A DNA stretch of 64,000 bases, taken from contig NZ_CP059735.1 of the NCBI RefSeq assembly GCF_000948975.2, forward strand, positions 4,586,603-4,650,602. The letters are read 5' to 3'. Below are positions 19,753 to 30,152 of the stretch, piece by piece. Position 1 is the first letter of the stretch. The number at the start of each line of letters is the position of its first letter. The position numbers were made by a program, and so were the translations under genes. Source of the stretch: Thalassomonas actiniarum (lineage in GTDB: Bacteria > Pseudomonadota > Gammaproteobacteria > Enterobacterales > Alteromonadaceae). The notes beneath the pieces are model-generated. The model did not search any database, was not told where the DNA came from, and worked only from the letters and a program-made list of their open reading frames with translations.

Positions 19753-21519
19753 TTAATAAACACGCGCTTTCGGTGGGAAAGCATCACGGTGAATTGGCGT
19801 CATATTAACTGAGCGTTTCGACATTTCTTCAGTTTCCGGGGTATAAATCGAATGACACAACCAGTTTTCATCATCACGTTCAGTGAAATCCTGACGGGCA
19901 TGGGCGCCACGGCTTTCGGTACGGAAGTTTGCCGCTTTAGCAGAACAGAAAGCAGTTTCCATCAGGTTATCCAGTTCCAGACACTCGATGCGCTGGGTAT
20001 TGAACTCGCTGGACTTGTCGTCTAAACGTGCGTGTTGTAAGCGTTCACGGATTTCCGTCAACTCTTTCATGCCCTGCGCCATGGCTTCACCTTCACGGAA
20101 TACCGAGAAGTTCAGCTGCATGCATTGTTGCAGGTCTTTACGGATTTGTACCGGATCTTCACCTTTCTCTGAGTTCTCCCAGCGGTTAGTACGCGCTAAG
20201 CTCGCTTCTAAATCAGAGGCAGACGCTTCTTTACCAAATTCAGTGTCGTTCAGGTACGTACCTAAGAACTGACCGGCAGCGCGGCCAAAGACCACTAAGT
20301 CAAGTAAGGAGTTACCGCCTAAGCGGTTGGCGCCGTGTACAGATACACAGGCAATTTCACCGACGGCAAATAAACCTTCAACAACTTTTTCTTCACCGTC
20401 AGCGCCAACATGGATCGCCTGACCGTTAACATTGGTGGGCACACCCCCCATCTGGTAATGACAGGTAGGAATAACCGGGATAGGCTCTTCCGCAGGATCT
20501 ACGTGGGCAAAGGTCTTAGATAAGTCACAAACGCCTGGTAAACGTTGGTTTAACGTTTCACGACCTAAGTGATCCAGTTTCAATTTGATATGAGGACCCC
20601 AAGGACCGTCACAACCACGACCTTCACGGATTTCCGTCATCATAGAACGGGCAACAACGTCACGACCGGCCAAATCTTTGGCATTCGGCGCATAACGCTC
20701 CATAAAGCGCTCGCCGTCTTTATTGAGTAAGTAACCACCTTCACCACGGCAACCTTCGGTCACCAGTACACCGGCTCCGGCGATACCCGTCGGGTGGAAC
20801 TGCCACATTTCCATGTCCTGCATTTGCACGCCGGCACGCAGTGACATACCAACACCGTCACCGGTATTGATGTGGGCATTGGTAGTAGAAGCGAAAATAC
20901 GACCTGCACCACCGGTAGCTAATACCGTGGCACGGGCTTTAAAGTAAACCACTTCACCGGTTTCCATGCAGATAGCGGTAGTACCGACGATGGCGCCGTC
21001 ACTGTTCTTCACTAAATCCAGGGCATACCATTCGCTGAAAACGTTGGTTTTGTTTTTAACATTTTGCTGGTACAAGCAATGCAACAAGGCATGGCCGGTA
21101 CGGTCGGCCGCGGCTGCGGTACGGGCCGCCTGCTCACCACCGAAGTTTTTAGACTGACCACCGAAAGGACGTTGGTACACTTTACCGTTTTCAAAACGAG
21201 AAAAAGGTAAGCCCATGTTTTCTAATTCAATAATAGCTTCAGGGCCGGTTTTACACATGTATTCGATTGCGTCCTGGTCACCGATGTAATCGGAACCTTT
21301 AACGGTGTCGTACATATGCTGTTCCCAGTGATCTTCATGGGCGTTACCTAACGCAACCGTGATACCACCCTGGGCAGATACCGTATGAGAACGGGTTGGA
21401 AATACTTTTGAGATCAGGGCACAAGACTGGCCTGATTCAGAAATTGCTAAAGCAGCGCGCATACCCGCACCACCTGCGCCAATGACAATGGCGTCAAACT
21501 CACGAACTGGAACGTTCAC
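19753..21519 (-). CDS. sdhA: Succinate dehydrogenase flavoprotein
   Basis: Oxidises succinate to fumarate with covalently bound FAD. 588 residues, as in E. coli. The FAD-binding [11 protein letters not shown] and the [10 protein letters not shown] motif with the histidine that binds FAD are both present, as is the [11 protein letters not shown] active-site segment. It starts with GTG, directly after the sdhD stop with no gap (TAAGTG), and the ribosome site is weak, so translation is probably coupled to sdhD. Confidence 0.98.
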   Translation of the reverse strand: MNVPVREFDAIVIGAGGAGMRAALAISESGQSCALISKVFPTRSHTVSAQGGITVALGNAHEDHWEQHMYDTVKGSDYIGDQDAIEYMCKTGPEAIIELENMGLPFSRFENGKVYQRPFGGQSKNFGGEQAARTAAAADRTGHALLHCLYQQNVKNKTNVFSEWYALDLVKNSDGAIVGTTAICMETGEVVYFKARATVLATGGAGRIFASTTNAHINTGDGVGMSLRAGVQMQDMEMWQFHPTGIAGAGVLVTEGCRGEGGYLLNKDGERFMERYAPNAKDLAGRDVVARSMMTEIREGRGCDGPWGPHIKLKLDHLGRETLNQRLPGVCDLSKTFAHVDPAEEPIPVIPTCHYQMGGVPTNVNGQAIHVGADGEEKVVEGLFAVGEIACVSVHGANRLGGNSLLDLVVFGRAAGQFLGTYLNDTEFGKEASASDLEASLARTNRWENSEKGEDPVQIRKDLQQCMQLNFSVFREGEAMAQGMKELTEIRERLQHARLDDKSSEFNTQRIECLELDNLMETAFCSAKAANFRTESRGAHARQDFTERDDENWLCHSIYTPETEEMSKRSVNMTPIHRDAFPPKARVY

Positions 21520-21867
21520 TTACACACCCCACACAGTTAAGAAGCCTGCTGCGAAATAAACCAGCAAGGTAACAGTAAAGATAAATTGCAAAGCACCGCG
21601 TAAAAACGCGCCTTTAATATAATCCGACAATACCTGCCAGGTACCGATCCAGGCATGGACCAGTACCGCGATAATGGCCAATAAGGTAAATACCTTCATG
21701 GCAAGACTGGAGAATAAACCGTGCCAGATTTCAAAGGTGACTTGTGGAGTAATAACGAAAAATCCCGCCATAAACAGGACATAACAAGCCAGAATTAACG
21801 CACTGGCTCTTAATAAAATAAAATCATGTACGCCACTGCGGCCTACTGTTGCGGCATTATTTACCAT
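21520..21867 (-). CDS. sdhD: Succinate dehydrogenase membrane anchor subunit D
   Basis: 115 residues, three transmembrane helices. It binds heme b and ubiquinone with SdhC. The heme histidine is in VLVHAWIGTWQVLSDY, as in E. coli. I chose the ATG at 21867 (MVNNAATVGRSGVHDF) because it aligns with the family start and gives the same length as E. coli SdhD. It overlaps the end of sdhC by seven bases (ATGGTAA). Confidence 0.96.
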   Translation of the reverse strand: MVNNAATVGRSGVHDFILLRASALILACYVLFMAGFFVITPQVTFEIWHGLFSSLAMKVFTLLAIIAVLVHAWIGTWQVLSDYIKGAFLRGALQFIFTVTLLVYFAAGFLTVWGV

Positions 21868-22235
21868 AACCAAACTCCTACAACTGCGGTAAGCACCAGC
21901 CAAAGCGCAATAACAAATTTTGCAGTGGCATTACCGGAAGCTAATTCTTCAAAATGACCTAAATCCATAAATAAATGGCGCACACCCGCTAATAAATGAT
22001 AAATCAGCGCGGCACAGATGCCTAAAATGATAAATTTAAAGAAAAAGCCATCAAGCAGGGATTTGATTTGCGCAAAACCTTCTGCAGACGATAAGGAGGT
22101 AGAAAGGGTCCACAATAAAATACCAATAGCAAAAACCATAATCACACCGGAGATACGGTGCAATATAGAGGCATGAGCTGCTGAATGCATCTTTATTGTA
22201 GTTAGATCAAGGTTTACAGGACGTTGTTTTTTCAC
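21861..22235 (-). CDS. sdhC: Succinate dehydrogenase cytochrome b556 subunit
   Basis: 124 residues, three transmembrane helices. The family start KKQRPVNLDL is clear, SILHRISG holds the quinone-site Ser and Arg, and LIYHLLAGVRHLFMD holds the heme-ligand histidine. The only start in frame after the upstream stop is the GTG at 22235. It heads the sdhCDAB-sucABCD run of eight minus-strand genes. The leader from the predicted promoter is about 140 bases, long enough for small-RNA control, which is known for sdh in enterobacteria. Confidence 0.96.
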   Translation of the reverse strand: MKKQRPVNLDLTTIKMHSAAHASILHRISGVIMVFAIGILLWTLSTSLSSAEGFAQIKSLLDGFFFKFIILGICAALIYHLLAGVRHLFMDLGHFEELASGNATAKFVIALWLVLTAVVGVWLW

Positions 22236-22385
22236 GATTGTTGCCTAAAGAGCTCTTAGAGCCTTCAACTTTTTTTATATAACCTGAATTACCCGCTAAA
22301 AATGAGCAATTCCCAAAGCGATCATCTGCATATATTTTCGTAAAATTGCATACAATTTTTCACAAAATAGTCGCAGAGCAGCTAG

Positions 22386-22414
22386 ATTATATAGTTGATA
22401 TGAACGAATTACAA
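22386..22414 (-). promoter_or_regulatory. Sigma-70 promoter for the sdh operon
   Basis: On the minus strand TTGTAA (22414-22409) and a perfect TATAAT (22391-22386) are separated by 17 bases. The start would lie near 22379, leaving a leader of about 140 bases. Confidence 0.7.
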
Positions 22415-22503
22415 TTTTCGTTCCATTTTAAAGGCTTGCGATTAAAAAATAATCAACAAAAGTGTTTTTTTTTGATATAGAATTAATCAAACACACATTT
22501 GAA

Positions 22504-22534
22504 TTGACTTTACGGGGGCAGTTTGAAGTAGAAT
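22504..22534 (+). promoter_or_regulatory. Candidate gltA promoter
   Basis: TTGACT at 22504-22509 and TAGAAT at 22529-22534 are 19 bases apart, longer than the ideal 17. The position, about 75 bases from the ATG, is suitable. Confidence 0.35.
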
Positions 22535-22610
22535 ACCCGCAGTTTTATATTCATAAAAACTGATTACATTTTCATAATAATCAGAAAACCAATTGATAGG
22601 GGATAAACAT

Positions 22611-23897
22611 ATGGCTGATTCAAAGGCCTCTCTAAGTATTGACGGTAAAGTAGTTGCGGAATTACCTATTCTGTCCGGAACCGCAGGTAACGACGTGATC
22701 GATATCCGAACTTTGGGTAATTATGGCTATTTCACCTATGACCCTGGCTTTTTAGCAACGGCATCATGTGAATCTGCGATTACTTATATTGATGGCGGTA
22801 AAGGTATATTACAGCACAGGGGCTACCCAATCGACAGCCTGGCCAAACAGGCAGATTACCTGGAAGTCTGCTATATCCTGCTAAACGGTGCGGCACCGAC
22901 CAAATCTCAGTACGACGAATTCAAAAATACCATCACCAACCATACTATGGTGCACGAGAAGTTAGCACACTTCTTCCAGGGCTTCTTACCTGATGCCCAC
23001 CCAATGGCCATGGTATGTGGTGTTGTTGGCGCCTTATCATCTTTCTACCACAGTGATTTAGATATCGATGATAAAGACCAGCGTACCCGTAGCGCCCATC
23101 GCTTAATCGCAAAAATGCCTACTATTGCTGCCATGGCATACAAATACAGCATCGGCCAGCCTTTCGTTTACCCAAGAAACGATATGTCCTATGCAGAAAA
23201 CTTCCTGCATATGATGTTCTCGGTACCGGCTGAAGAATATAAAGTAAGCCCGACCATCGCTAAAGCCATGGACCGCATCTTCACTTTACATGCCGATCAT
23301 GAGCAAAATGCTTCTACTTCAACAGTACGTTTAGCCGGTTCATCAGGTGCCAACCCATATGCCTGTATCGCTGCCGGTGTTGCTTCTTTATGGGGCCCTG
23401 CCCACGGCGGCGCCAACGAAGCTTGTTTGAACATGCTTGAAGAAATCGGTTCTTTGGAGAACATTCCTAAGTATGTTGCCAAAGCAAAAGATAAAGCCGA
23501 TCCGTTCCGCCTGATGGGCTTCGGTCACCGCGTATACAAAAACTTCGACCCGCGCGCCACGGTAATGCGTGAAACCTGTCACGAAGTATTAAAAGAGCTG
23601 AACATCAAAGATCCGCTGCTTGATGTTGCCATGGAGCTTGAGCGTATCGCCCTTGAAGACGAATACTTTGTTTCCAAGAAGCTTTACCCGAACGTAGATT
23701 TCTACTCAGGCATCATCTTAAAAGCCATCGGTATTCCTACCAGCATGTTCACGGTAATTTTTGCCATGTCACGCACCGTTGGCTGGATCTCTCACTGGGA
23801 TGAGATGTTAAGCCAGCCAGGTCAGAAGATCGGTCGTCCTCGCCAGAAGTACACTGGTGAGCTGGATCGTGAATTCACCCCGTTGCATGACAGATAA
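22611..23897 (+). CDS. gltA: Citrate synthase, type II
   Basis: Condenses oxaloacetate and acetyl-CoA to citrate, the entry step of the TCA cycle. 428 residues, like the hexameric, NADH-sensitive enzymes of gammaproteobacteria. The three catalytic residues are seen in [25 protein letters not shown] and NVDFYSGI. The start is the ATG at 22611 ([13 protein letters not shown]), with AGGGGAT upstream; the TTG 18 bases earlier is not needed. It is divergent from sdhC, so the gap may coordinate both. Confidence 0.98.
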   Translation: MADSKASLSIDGKVVAELPILSGTAGNDVIDIRTLGNYGYFTYDPGFLATASCESAITYIDGGKGILQHRGYPIDSLAKQADYLEVCYILLNGAAPTKSQYDEFKNTITNHTMVHEKLAHFFQGFLPDAHPMAMVCGVVGALSSFYHSDLDIDDKDQRTRSAHRLIAKMPTIAAMAYKYSIGQPFVYPRNDMSYAENFLHMMFSVPAEEYKVSPTIAKAMDRIFTLHADHEQNASTSTVRLAGSSGANPYACIAAGVASLWGPAHGGANEACLNMLEEIGSLENIPKYVAKAKDKADPFRLMGFGHRVYKNFDPRATVMRETCHEVLKELNIKDPLLDVAMELERIALEDEYFVSKKLYPNVDFYSGIILKAIGIPTSMFTVIFAMSRTVGWISHWDEMLSQPGQKIGRPRQKYTGELDREFTPLHDR

Positions 23898-23916
23898 GCC
23901 GAGCTTATAAGTTCAT

Positions 23917-23945
23917 CAAAAAGGCAGTTTTTACTGCCTTTTTTC
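23917..23945. terminator. Bidirectional terminator after gltA
   Basis: AAAAAGGCAGT and ACTGCCTTTTT form a strong stem with A and T tracts. It serves gltA and the convergent regulator gene. Confidence 0.9.
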
Positions 23946-23996
23946 TTGTCCGAAATTTAGTGACGATCTGTGTTTACCTCAGGGGTAATCGAAAAA

Positions 23997-24992
23997 TTAG
24001 TGCAAATTGGTAAATTTTTGTCGGTAGTCCTTCGGGGTTAAACCGGTAAAACGTTTGAATAACTGGCGAAAGCTGCTGATATCCTCATAACCCACCGACC
24101 AGATAATGTTATTGATACTGTCGGTGGTTTTTTCCAGCTTGCCCTTGGCCAGCTCCACCCGAATACGCTGTAAATAGGTAATGGGGTTTTCCCCTGTCGC
24201 CAGCTTAAAACGGCGCTTAAAGGTTCTCGACCCCAGACCCACCTGCTCGGCCAGCGCATCCATGCTGATCTCTTTCTTATAATTGCGCTCCAGCCATTCC
24301 TGCGCCGTTAAAATCGCCTGGTCTTCATGGCTTTTCTGCGCCTTAAAAGAGCCGTAAGGGGACTGTTTTTGCCTGACCGGATCAAATACCATCAACTTGG
24401 CGCAATCGGAGGCACTGTCCTTATCCAGCAGTTTTTCCACCAGATAAAGGGCTAAGTCCATATAAGAAGTAGAACCGCCGGCGCAAATGACATCGCCGTT
24501 ATCAATCAGCAACTCTTCACAGTCAAGACGGATAAAGGGAAACACCTTACGAAACAGCTCGGCGCTGCGCCAATGTGTGGTGGCGGTTTTTCCTGCCAGC
24601 ATACCGATAGACGCTAATAGAAAACTACCGGTACAACTACTGGCGATCAGGGTTCCCTGCGACTGACAGGTTTGCAACCAGTGCTTGATTTTTGCTTTAT
24701 GGCTCAATTCAATATCATGGCCACAGCAACCCACCACAACCTGTACCGACGCCGTGGCAATGATCACATCCGGTATCTCCATAGCAGCCAAGGTCGCGGT
24801 AGGCCTGATTTCTATACCGTTATAGCCGGTTACCGGCTTATCGTCGATAGTGACTATCTGACAGTCAATCGCCTCCCTTTTATCCAGGCCATAGCGTTTA
24901 TTTTGACAATAATTAGCCGCCGAAAACACATCCAGCATGCCGTAAACGCCGGACACCATACAATGCTCACTGGCTAAAATTGCAACCTTCAT
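23997..24992 (-). CDS. GlxA-type AraC-family regulator
   Basis: 331 residues. The N-terminal half (about 1-195) is a DJ-1/PfpI-like domain, including the conserved S-C-T-G segment near residue 105. The C-terminal third is an AraC-type double helix-turn-helix, ending GYEDISSFRQLFKRFTGLTPKDYRQ. Relatives such as GlxA and GbdR control use of small amines and nitrogen compounds, but the ligand here is unknown. The ATG at 24992 has AGGAGC immediately upstream. The 86-residue membrane-protein gene runs divergently and may be a target. Confidence 0.9.
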   Translation of the reverse strand: MKVAILASEHCMVSGVYGMLDVFSAANYCQNKRYGLDKREAIDCQIVTIDDKPVTGYNGIEIRPTATLAAMEIPDVIIATASVQVVVGCCGHDIELSHKAKIKHWLQTCQSQGTLIASSCTGSFLLASIGMLAGKTATTHWRSAELFRKVFPFIRLDCEELLIDNGDVICAGGSTSYMDLALYLVEKLLDKDSASDCAKLMVFDPVRQKQSPYGSFKAQKSHEDQAILTAQEWLERNYKKEISMDALAEQVGLGSRTFKRRFKLATGENPITYLQRIRVELAKGKLEKTTDSINNIIWSVGYEDISSFRQLFKRFTGLTPKDYRQKFTNLH

Positions 24993-25114
24993 GCTCCTGT
25001 CTCTCCTATGACATAAAACTGTCATTTTTGCCACTTACTATGGCAAATATGCCACCTCTTTTCTTTATTGGCAAGGAGTATTATTTACTCACTGAAACAA
25101 ATAGGAGCCAAACC

Positions 25115-25375
25115 ATGAAATATGTCGCCCTGTTACTGCATGTCGTCTTTCGCTTTACCCTGATTGCCACCCTGGCGTTGATTGCCCTGGTGCCCCTGGT
25201 TTATGAAATCTCGGTATTAACAGCCTTTGTCTATATGCCCTTGCTGCTCATTGCCATTGCCGTACTTAACCTGGCAACAGATCACTTGTTGCTGAAAATG
25301 GTGCAAACATCTGCTGCCGTTAAAACCAGGCGTTATGGACATTTTTTCGGCAGGTACTGCATTTTCTGCTCCTGA
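25115..25375 (+). CDS. 86-residue inner-membrane protein
   Basis: Two hydrophobic helices fill residues 3-55, and a basic Arg/Lys tail follows. The ATG at 25115 has TAGGAG upstream. It starts 122 bases from the GlxA-type regulator and runs the other way, so it may be regulated by it. I recognise no family. Confidence 0.6.
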   Translation: MKYVALLLHVVFRFTLIATLALIALVPLVYEISVLTAFVYMPLLLIAIAVLNLATDHLLLKMVQTSAAVKTRRYGHFFGRYCIFCS

Positions 25376-25488
25376 CATTAGCATAAGGGGACTAAGTTAC
25401 GGCTAGATGATACTGAAAAAGAAGCTGGGCTTGTCGGTTGAGCCTGATATAATGCGCGCAATTTTTTGCTGCTATTTATAATTACATT

Positions 25489-26274
25489 ATGTCCGACTAT
25501 CAACTCAGGTTCGGCGGCATCGGCCGCCTCTATGGCAATCAAGGCGCCGCTAGATTGCAACAAGCGCACTTTTGCGTGATAGGCATCGGCGGTGTCGGCT
25601 CCTGGGTGGCAGAAGCCCTGGCCAGAAACGGCATCGGCGCCATCACCCTGATTGACCTTGATGATATTTGTACCACTAATATTAACCGGCAAATCCATGC
25701 GTTAACGGACACGGTCGGACAAAGCAAAGTCGAAATCATGGCGGATCGCATCAGGCAAATAAACCCCGACTGCCAGGTGCATGAAGTGGAAGACTTTGTC
25801 ACCCATGAAAATCTGGCTGCGCTTTTAAACCAGGGGTTTGATTATGTCATTGATGCCATAGACTCGGTCAAAGTCAAATCGGCCATTATCGCCCATTGCA
25901 AGCGTCATAAATTGCCGGTGATCACGGTGGGCGGCGCCGGCGGACAAACCGACCCGAGCCAGATCCAAATTTGCGATTTAAGCCAGACTTATCAGGATCC
26001 GCTGCTGGCCAAGGTACGTAACCAGCTGCGCCGGGAGTACAACTTTTCCCGCAATACCAAGCGGAAATTTTCCATCGATGCCATTTTCTCCACCGAGCAG
26101 CTGGTATACCCGGATAGCAATGGCGAAGTCTGCCACGCCAAACAGACCCAGGATGGAGCCATGCGCCTCGACTGCAGCGGCGGCTTTGGCGCGGCAACCC
26201 ATGTCACCGCTACTTTTGCCTTTTTTGCCGTCGGCCGGGCGATTAAAAAGTTTCTCAATAAAAAACCGAAATAA
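25489..26274 (+). CDS. tcdA: tRNA threonylcarbamoyladenosine dehydratase
   Basis: An E1-like adenylating enzyme (formerly YgdL/CsdL) that cyclises threonylcarbamoyladenosine at position 37 of tRNAs. 261 residues. The Rossmann loop GIGGVGSWVAEALARNGIG and the DLDDICTTNINRQ segment mark the ThiF/MoeB-type ATP site. In E. coli the tcdA gene lies beside csdA and csdE, whose products supply sulfur to it. Here it is convergent with the fused csdA-csdE gene, so the partnership is conserved. The ATG at 25489 has no strong ribosome site. Confidence 0.95.
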   Translation: MSDYQLRFGGIGRLYGNQGAARLQQAHFCVIGIGGVGSWVAEALARNGIGAITLIDLDDICTTNINRQIHALTDTVGQSKVEIMADRIRQINPDCQVHEVEDFVTHENLAALLNQGFDYVIDAIDSVKVKSAIIAHCKRHKLPVITVGGAGGQTDPSQIQICDLSQTYQDPLLAKVRNQLRREYNFSRNTKRKFSIDAIFSTEQLVYPDSNGEVCHAKQTQDGAMRLDCSGGFGAATHVTATFAFFAVGRAIKKFLNKKPK

Positions 26275-26348
26275 TCTCTGCTCTGCCCTTTCGGCGGGTA
26301 GATAACCGCTAAAGCGCGGTAAACAATTAACGATAGAGCAAAGGCAAG

Positions 26349-28037
26349 CTAATCCTGGCTTGCCAATTGTTTGATTTTTTTCACAATAGCCTGAACGCCA
26401 TTGCCCCGTGAAGGGCTTAAATGCTGTAACAGGCCCAGCTGCTCAAAATAGCCCTGGATATCAAAAGCGGCGATTTCTGCCGCGGTTTTATGATTAAACG
26501 CCGCTAACACGATAACCAGCAAGCCCCGTATCACCTTGGCATCGCTGTCGGCTTTGAAATGATATCTTGCTTCGCCGTCCCGGCGATAGTTTAGCCAGGC
26601 CAGGCTCTCGCAACCGGCGATCAGGGTTTGCTCATTGCGCTCGGCCTTATCCATCCGCTCCAGGGTTTTACCCAATAACATAATTTCCCGGTGACGGCTG
26701 TCCCAACCTTTGATGGCGGCAAACTTTGCCAGCATAATTTTGCTTTCATCAGCTTGTCCTTCAGCCTTTTCCTCAGTCAGGGCCCCGACTGACGCTACTT
26801 TATGCTCCCCCCCCGGTTCTTCCCCCCGGACAATCGCCGTTAAGACCTCAATAACCTCATCAATTTCAGCAAAGGTATTATAGGGAGCCAGTGACAGACG
26901 CAAACAGCCGCTGAGTTTTAAATATTCCATTAACGGCATGGCGCAGTGATGGCCGCTTCTAATGGCTATCCCCCGGCTGTCTAAGGCGGTGGCAATATCG
27001 TGATTATGGTGTCCCCTCAGGGTAAAGGAAAAAACAGGAATATCCGGTGCTTCGCTGACGATAAAACGTATCCCGTGAATATTTTGCAGCTTGTGCATCA
27101 TATAAGTTATCTGCTTTTGCTCATAATCACGAAATGCCTGTCCCTGGTGTGTCCTTAAGAACCGCACCGCTTGTGCAAAAGCCACTACCCCGGCAATATT
27201 CGGGGTACCGGCTTCAAACTTAAACGGCAGCTCGTTAAAGCTGGTACCGGCAAAGCTGACGGTTTGGATCATCTCCCCGCCTCCCTGATAAGGCGGCATT
27301 TGCTCTAACAAGGCCAAACGTCCGTATAATACCCCGACACCGGTAGGGCCAAACATTTTATGGGCCGAGAACAGGTAAAAGTCACAGTCCAGGGCCTGTA
27401 CATCAACGCTTAAGTGCGCTATTGCCTGGGCGCCGTCTATCACGGTGATGGCCCCCACGGCTTTCGCCCGGGCGATGATTTTTTCCAACGGGTTAATACG
27501 GCCAATCACATTGGAGATATGTGCACACGCCACTACTTTAGTCCGGGCAGTGATCACTTCAGCCAGTTTGCTTTCATCCAGGGTACCGTTATTGCTTAAC
27601 GGCAATATTTTAATCACGGCGCCTGTTTTTTCCGCCACCAGCTGCCAGGGCACAATATTGGCGTGGTGTTCACTGTAACTGAGGACAATTTCATCGCCTG
27701 CCTTTAACTGGCTTTCCCCCCAGCTACCAGCAATTAAGTTAATGCCCTCGGTAGTGCCTTTGGTCCAGATAATTTCTTTACTGCTGGCGGCATTAATAAA
27801 AGTTCTTACCGCCTCCCTGGCTTCTTCAAAAGCCCGGGTTGCCCGGGCGCTTAGCACATGCGAGGCCCGATGAACATTGGCATTACTCGCCTTATAATAA
27901 TCCTGGTAGGCATCAAGCACACATTGCGGCTTTTGCGTAGTGGCGCCATTATCAAAATAAATTAACGGCTTTTCATTAACGTGTTTTTGTAAAAGAGGAA
28001 ACTGTTGGCGAAACTTCAGCGGATCAAAGCAGGACAT
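26349..28037 (-). CDS. Fused cysteine desulfurase-sulfur acceptor (CsdA-CsdE)
   Basis: A 562-residue fusion. Residues 1 to about 400 are a group II cysteine desulfurase (CsdA/SufS): SAHKMFGPTGVGVLYG holds the PLP lysine and RSGHHCAMP the persulfide cysteine near residue 362. A Glu/Gly-rich linker of about 30 residues follows. Residues about 430-562 are a complete SufE/CsdE domain with its acceptor cysteine in AGCESLAWL near residue 476. In E. coli these are two proteins, CsdA and CsdE. The fusion would pass the persulfide within one chain. Sulfur delivery to tcdA-linked or iron-sulfur pathways is inferred from context. The gene is convergent with tcdA. Confidence 0.92.
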   Translation of the reverse strand: MSCFDPLKFRQQFPLLQKHVNEKPLIYFDNGATTQKPQCVLDAYQDYYKASNANVHRASHVLSARATRAFEEAREAVRTFINAASSKEIIWTKGTTEGINLIAGSWGESQLKAGDEIVLSYSEHHANIVPWQLVAEKTGAVIKILPLSNNGTLDESKLAEVITARTKVVACAHISNVIGRINPLEKIIARAKAVGAITVIDGAQAIAHLSVDVQALDCDFYLFSAHKMFGPTGVGVLYGRLALLEQMPPYQGGGEMIQTVSFAGTSFNELPFKFEAGTPNIAGVVAFAQAVRFLRTHQGQAFRDYEQKQITYMMHKLQNIHGIRFIVSEAPDIPVFSFTLRGHHNHDIATALDSRGIAIRSGHHCAMPLMEYLKLSGCLRLSLAPYNTFAEIDEVIEVLTAIVRGEEPGGEHKVASVGALTEEKAEGQADESKIMLAKFAAIKGWDSRHREIMLLGKTLERMDKAERNEQTLIAGCESLAWLNYRRDGEARYHFKADSDAKVIRGLLVIVLAAFNHKTAAEIAAFDIQGYFEQLGLLQHLSPSRGNGVQAIVKKIKQLASQD

Positions 28038-28219
28038 GAATCACGAAAAATTAATAAAATAAAATTGCTGCCATTATACCCCAGATTTCCCTGGTAATTT
28101 ACCCTTGCCCGGGATAATTCACACAAAAATAAGCTAGGCCTTTTGACTTTCATCAGCTATACCTAATAACACGTTCATTAAGAGGGAACTTATTATTGGC
28201 TAGATAAAGGGGGTGAGAG

Positions 28220-28456
28220 ATGGTCTTATTTTCATGGTTTCTTCATACCAAAAAATCATTCAACGACATTCAAGCACAAGAACATTTAAAAACAGACAAA
28301 CAGCAAGATTTAATTTACGCCCAACAAGCCATGTGGCCTATCGCTAAACCCAGAGAGCAAATTATTCCCCTGAGCCCAGACATCATCCCGGTCAAAAGCC
28401 GCAGGCATAAAAAGCTTACTGCCAGACAGGTAAAATATAAGCAAGTGTGCAAGTGA
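28220..28456 (+). CDS. 78-residue basic protein, possible
   Basis: ATG with a good ribosome site (GGGGGTGAGAG) upstream. The protein has a short hydrophobic start, then a Gln-rich helix and a strongly basic C-terminus (KSRRHKKLTARQVKYKQ). It shows no known family and sits alone between opposing genes. It may be real, or may only be an open frame. Confidence 0.4.
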   Translation: MVLFSWFLHTKKSFNDIQAQEHLKTDKQQDLIYAQQAMWPIAKPREQIIPLSPDIIPVKSRRHKKLTARQVKYKQVCK

Positions 28457-28539
28457 TAATTTACTGAATTCCAACTAAATTCAACGCCAACTACACGCAG
28501 CTAAGGTTGCCTTTCCCGGCAACAGCGGTGCAGGAAAAA

Positions 28540-30132
28540 TTAAAAATCACCCATTATAATCTTCGCTTTTCTTACGGGTGAGCTTTCCCATAAAGCAGCT
28601 TGACCAAGCCAAAATTTTGCCAGCTTTAGTTCGCCACGGTGAAAAAGCGCCAGGGCAATATTATAGTGAAAACTGGGCATAAGAAAGGCGCCGGGCTCGG
28701 CAGATAAGCGCGTGAGATATGCACCCGGAAAGCCTTCTTCGTAATAGGCCAGCTTAGTTCGCTTTGATAAAGGTTTAAAGGCCTGTGGTTTTTGCCGGTC
28801 ACAGCTCGCTGCCGGAAACACCCCTACCCTTTTGGCATATTCATCCGGGGTTCCCAGCTGCCAGCCATTGGCTTGCGCCTGAAAAATAGGAGTATCCTCC
28901 CTGATTTGTGCCGCCCAGGGCAATTGTTTTAATACCTGAGCGCGAAGCACTTTGCGTTTTCCCCGATAATGCTCCGCTAAGACCACCAGGTTATGGGCAA
29001 AGGGGGATTGTTGCACTTCGCTGCAGCGGTTATGATGGACAGGTAAAGGATATTCGTCCACAAAACCCAACAGATGACTCAGCTCATGGGTAAAAACATC
29101 CAGGTTATCCTGCCTGTCGATATAAAGGATACCTAAGTGGACATTGGCCCCTCCTTGAGGCAAGAGCACCCCGACAAAACGGCTATTGATGGTAACGGCA
29201 TCATGCAGCCATAATTCTTCCCGGCACTTGATCGCCCGGCGCTTTTTCACCTGGTACTGACTTTCACTGACCTCGCTTTCCCTGCAAGCCAAAGCATCAA
29301 TTGGGCGGTAACGCACCGGGGAAAAACAGATAAAAGGCGCCAGGGGGCCGGATTCAACGCCATCAATTAACTGCTCCAGGTAATGCAAATGCTCAAGGCG
29401 GGTAGCAAATAGCTGGATACTGGCGGCGCAGGAAGGCGCAGCAGGTTTGTTTGTTGCGTGGGGATCCGCCATAGCATAAAGGAGCGCTTGCCTGTTCTCC
29501 CCGGGTATTGCTGCAAATATCTGAAAGCGGTGCATATCAGCAATTAATTCCCGTCCTGTTGTGCTCAGCTCCAGCAGGGGTAACTGCTTGTCAATATAAG
29601 CCCTATCCCCCAAGGCGATGGCGGCCAGTACCGCCAGCTTAACTAAAGCGTGCTCCGAAGCCGCACTATTGGCGCTAAAGGAGGTCACATCCAGGTGCTC
29701 ATCGGCAATCTCTTGTGCCAGCAGCAGCTGGTTATTATCAAAATACAGTTGCGCCAAACCCAGTCGGGCTGCTGGCGAAGAGAGCTTGATCCCCTGGCGA
29801 TACCAAAATTTTGCCTGGCGCAGGTGCTTTTGCTCTGCTCCCCCCTGCCGTACTTGTGCCGGCTCTTGTTTCAGGTAATAACGCGCCAGCTCAACGGCAG
29901 CGCTACCCCGGGTCTTTGCCAGCTTTTCATTTAGCCTTAACCAGGCCTTTGAGCCATAACGTGCCTGTTTTAATTTAAGCTGCCATGCAGCAGGCAGCTC
30001 AGCCTGAGCGGCAAAATCGAGTTGCTTCCGGCTGTATTCTCCTTCAAGCAGCAGGTTGCTCAAATAAGACGGCAAAAAAAATGAGCTTGACGGTACCAGT
30101 ACCAGCAAGCTCATGATAAGCAATAATCTCAC
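28540..30132 (-). CDS. Secreted repeat protein with HExxHxxGxxDE motif
   Basis: 530 residues. The N-terminal hydrophobic segment (about 3-22) is a signal peptide or anchor. A helical region of TPR/Sel1-like pairs follows (about 60-200). Near residue 346 is THELSHLLGFVDEYP, a zinc-peptidase motif with two histidines, the glutamate, and a later glycine and aspartate, as in metzincin-like enzymes. Cysteines before and after suggest disulfides. It starts with GTG 20 bases after the nlpI stop, with GGAAG upstream, so it is co-transcribed with nlpI. A periplasmic protease that uses its repeats for docking is an inference. Confidence 0.75.
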   Translation of the reverse strand: MRLLLIMSLLVLVPSSSFFLPSYLSNLLLEGEYSRKQLDFAAQAELPAAWQLKLKQARYGSKAWLRLNEKLAKTRGSAAVELARYYLKQEPAQVRQGGAEQKHLRQAKFWYRQGIKLSSPAARLGLAQLYFDNNQLLLAQEIADEHLDVTSFSANSAASEHALVKLAVLAAIALGDRAYIDKQLPLLELSTTGRELIADMHRFQIFAAIPGENRQALLYAMADPHATNKPAAPSCAASIQLFATRLEHLHYLEQLIDGVESGPLAPFICFSPVRYRPIDALACRESEVSESQYQVKKRRAIKCREELWLHDAVTINSRFVGVLLPQGGANVHLGILYIDRQDNLDVFTHELSHLLGFVDEYPLPVHHNRCSEVQQSPFAHNLVVLAEHYRGKRKVLRAQVLKQLPWAAQIREDTPIFQAQANGWQLGTPDEYAKRVGVFPAASCDRQKPQAFKPLSKRTKLAYYEEGFPGAYLTRLSAEPGAFLMPSFHYNIALALFHRGELKLAKFWLGQAALWESSPVRKAKIIMGDF

Positions 30133-30152
30133 GTATTTACTTCCAGGCGGGT

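Larger units (their letters stand above)
22236..22610. other. Divergent sdhC-gltA regulatory gap
   Basis: 375 bases of very AT-rich sequence with promoters for both directions. I saw no perfect CRP or FNR site. Confidence 0.6.

Noticed and set aside
25922-26258. Three overlapping open frames opposite tcdA
   Set aside because: Antisense shadows of tcdA, Arg/Ser-rich in composition and without starts.
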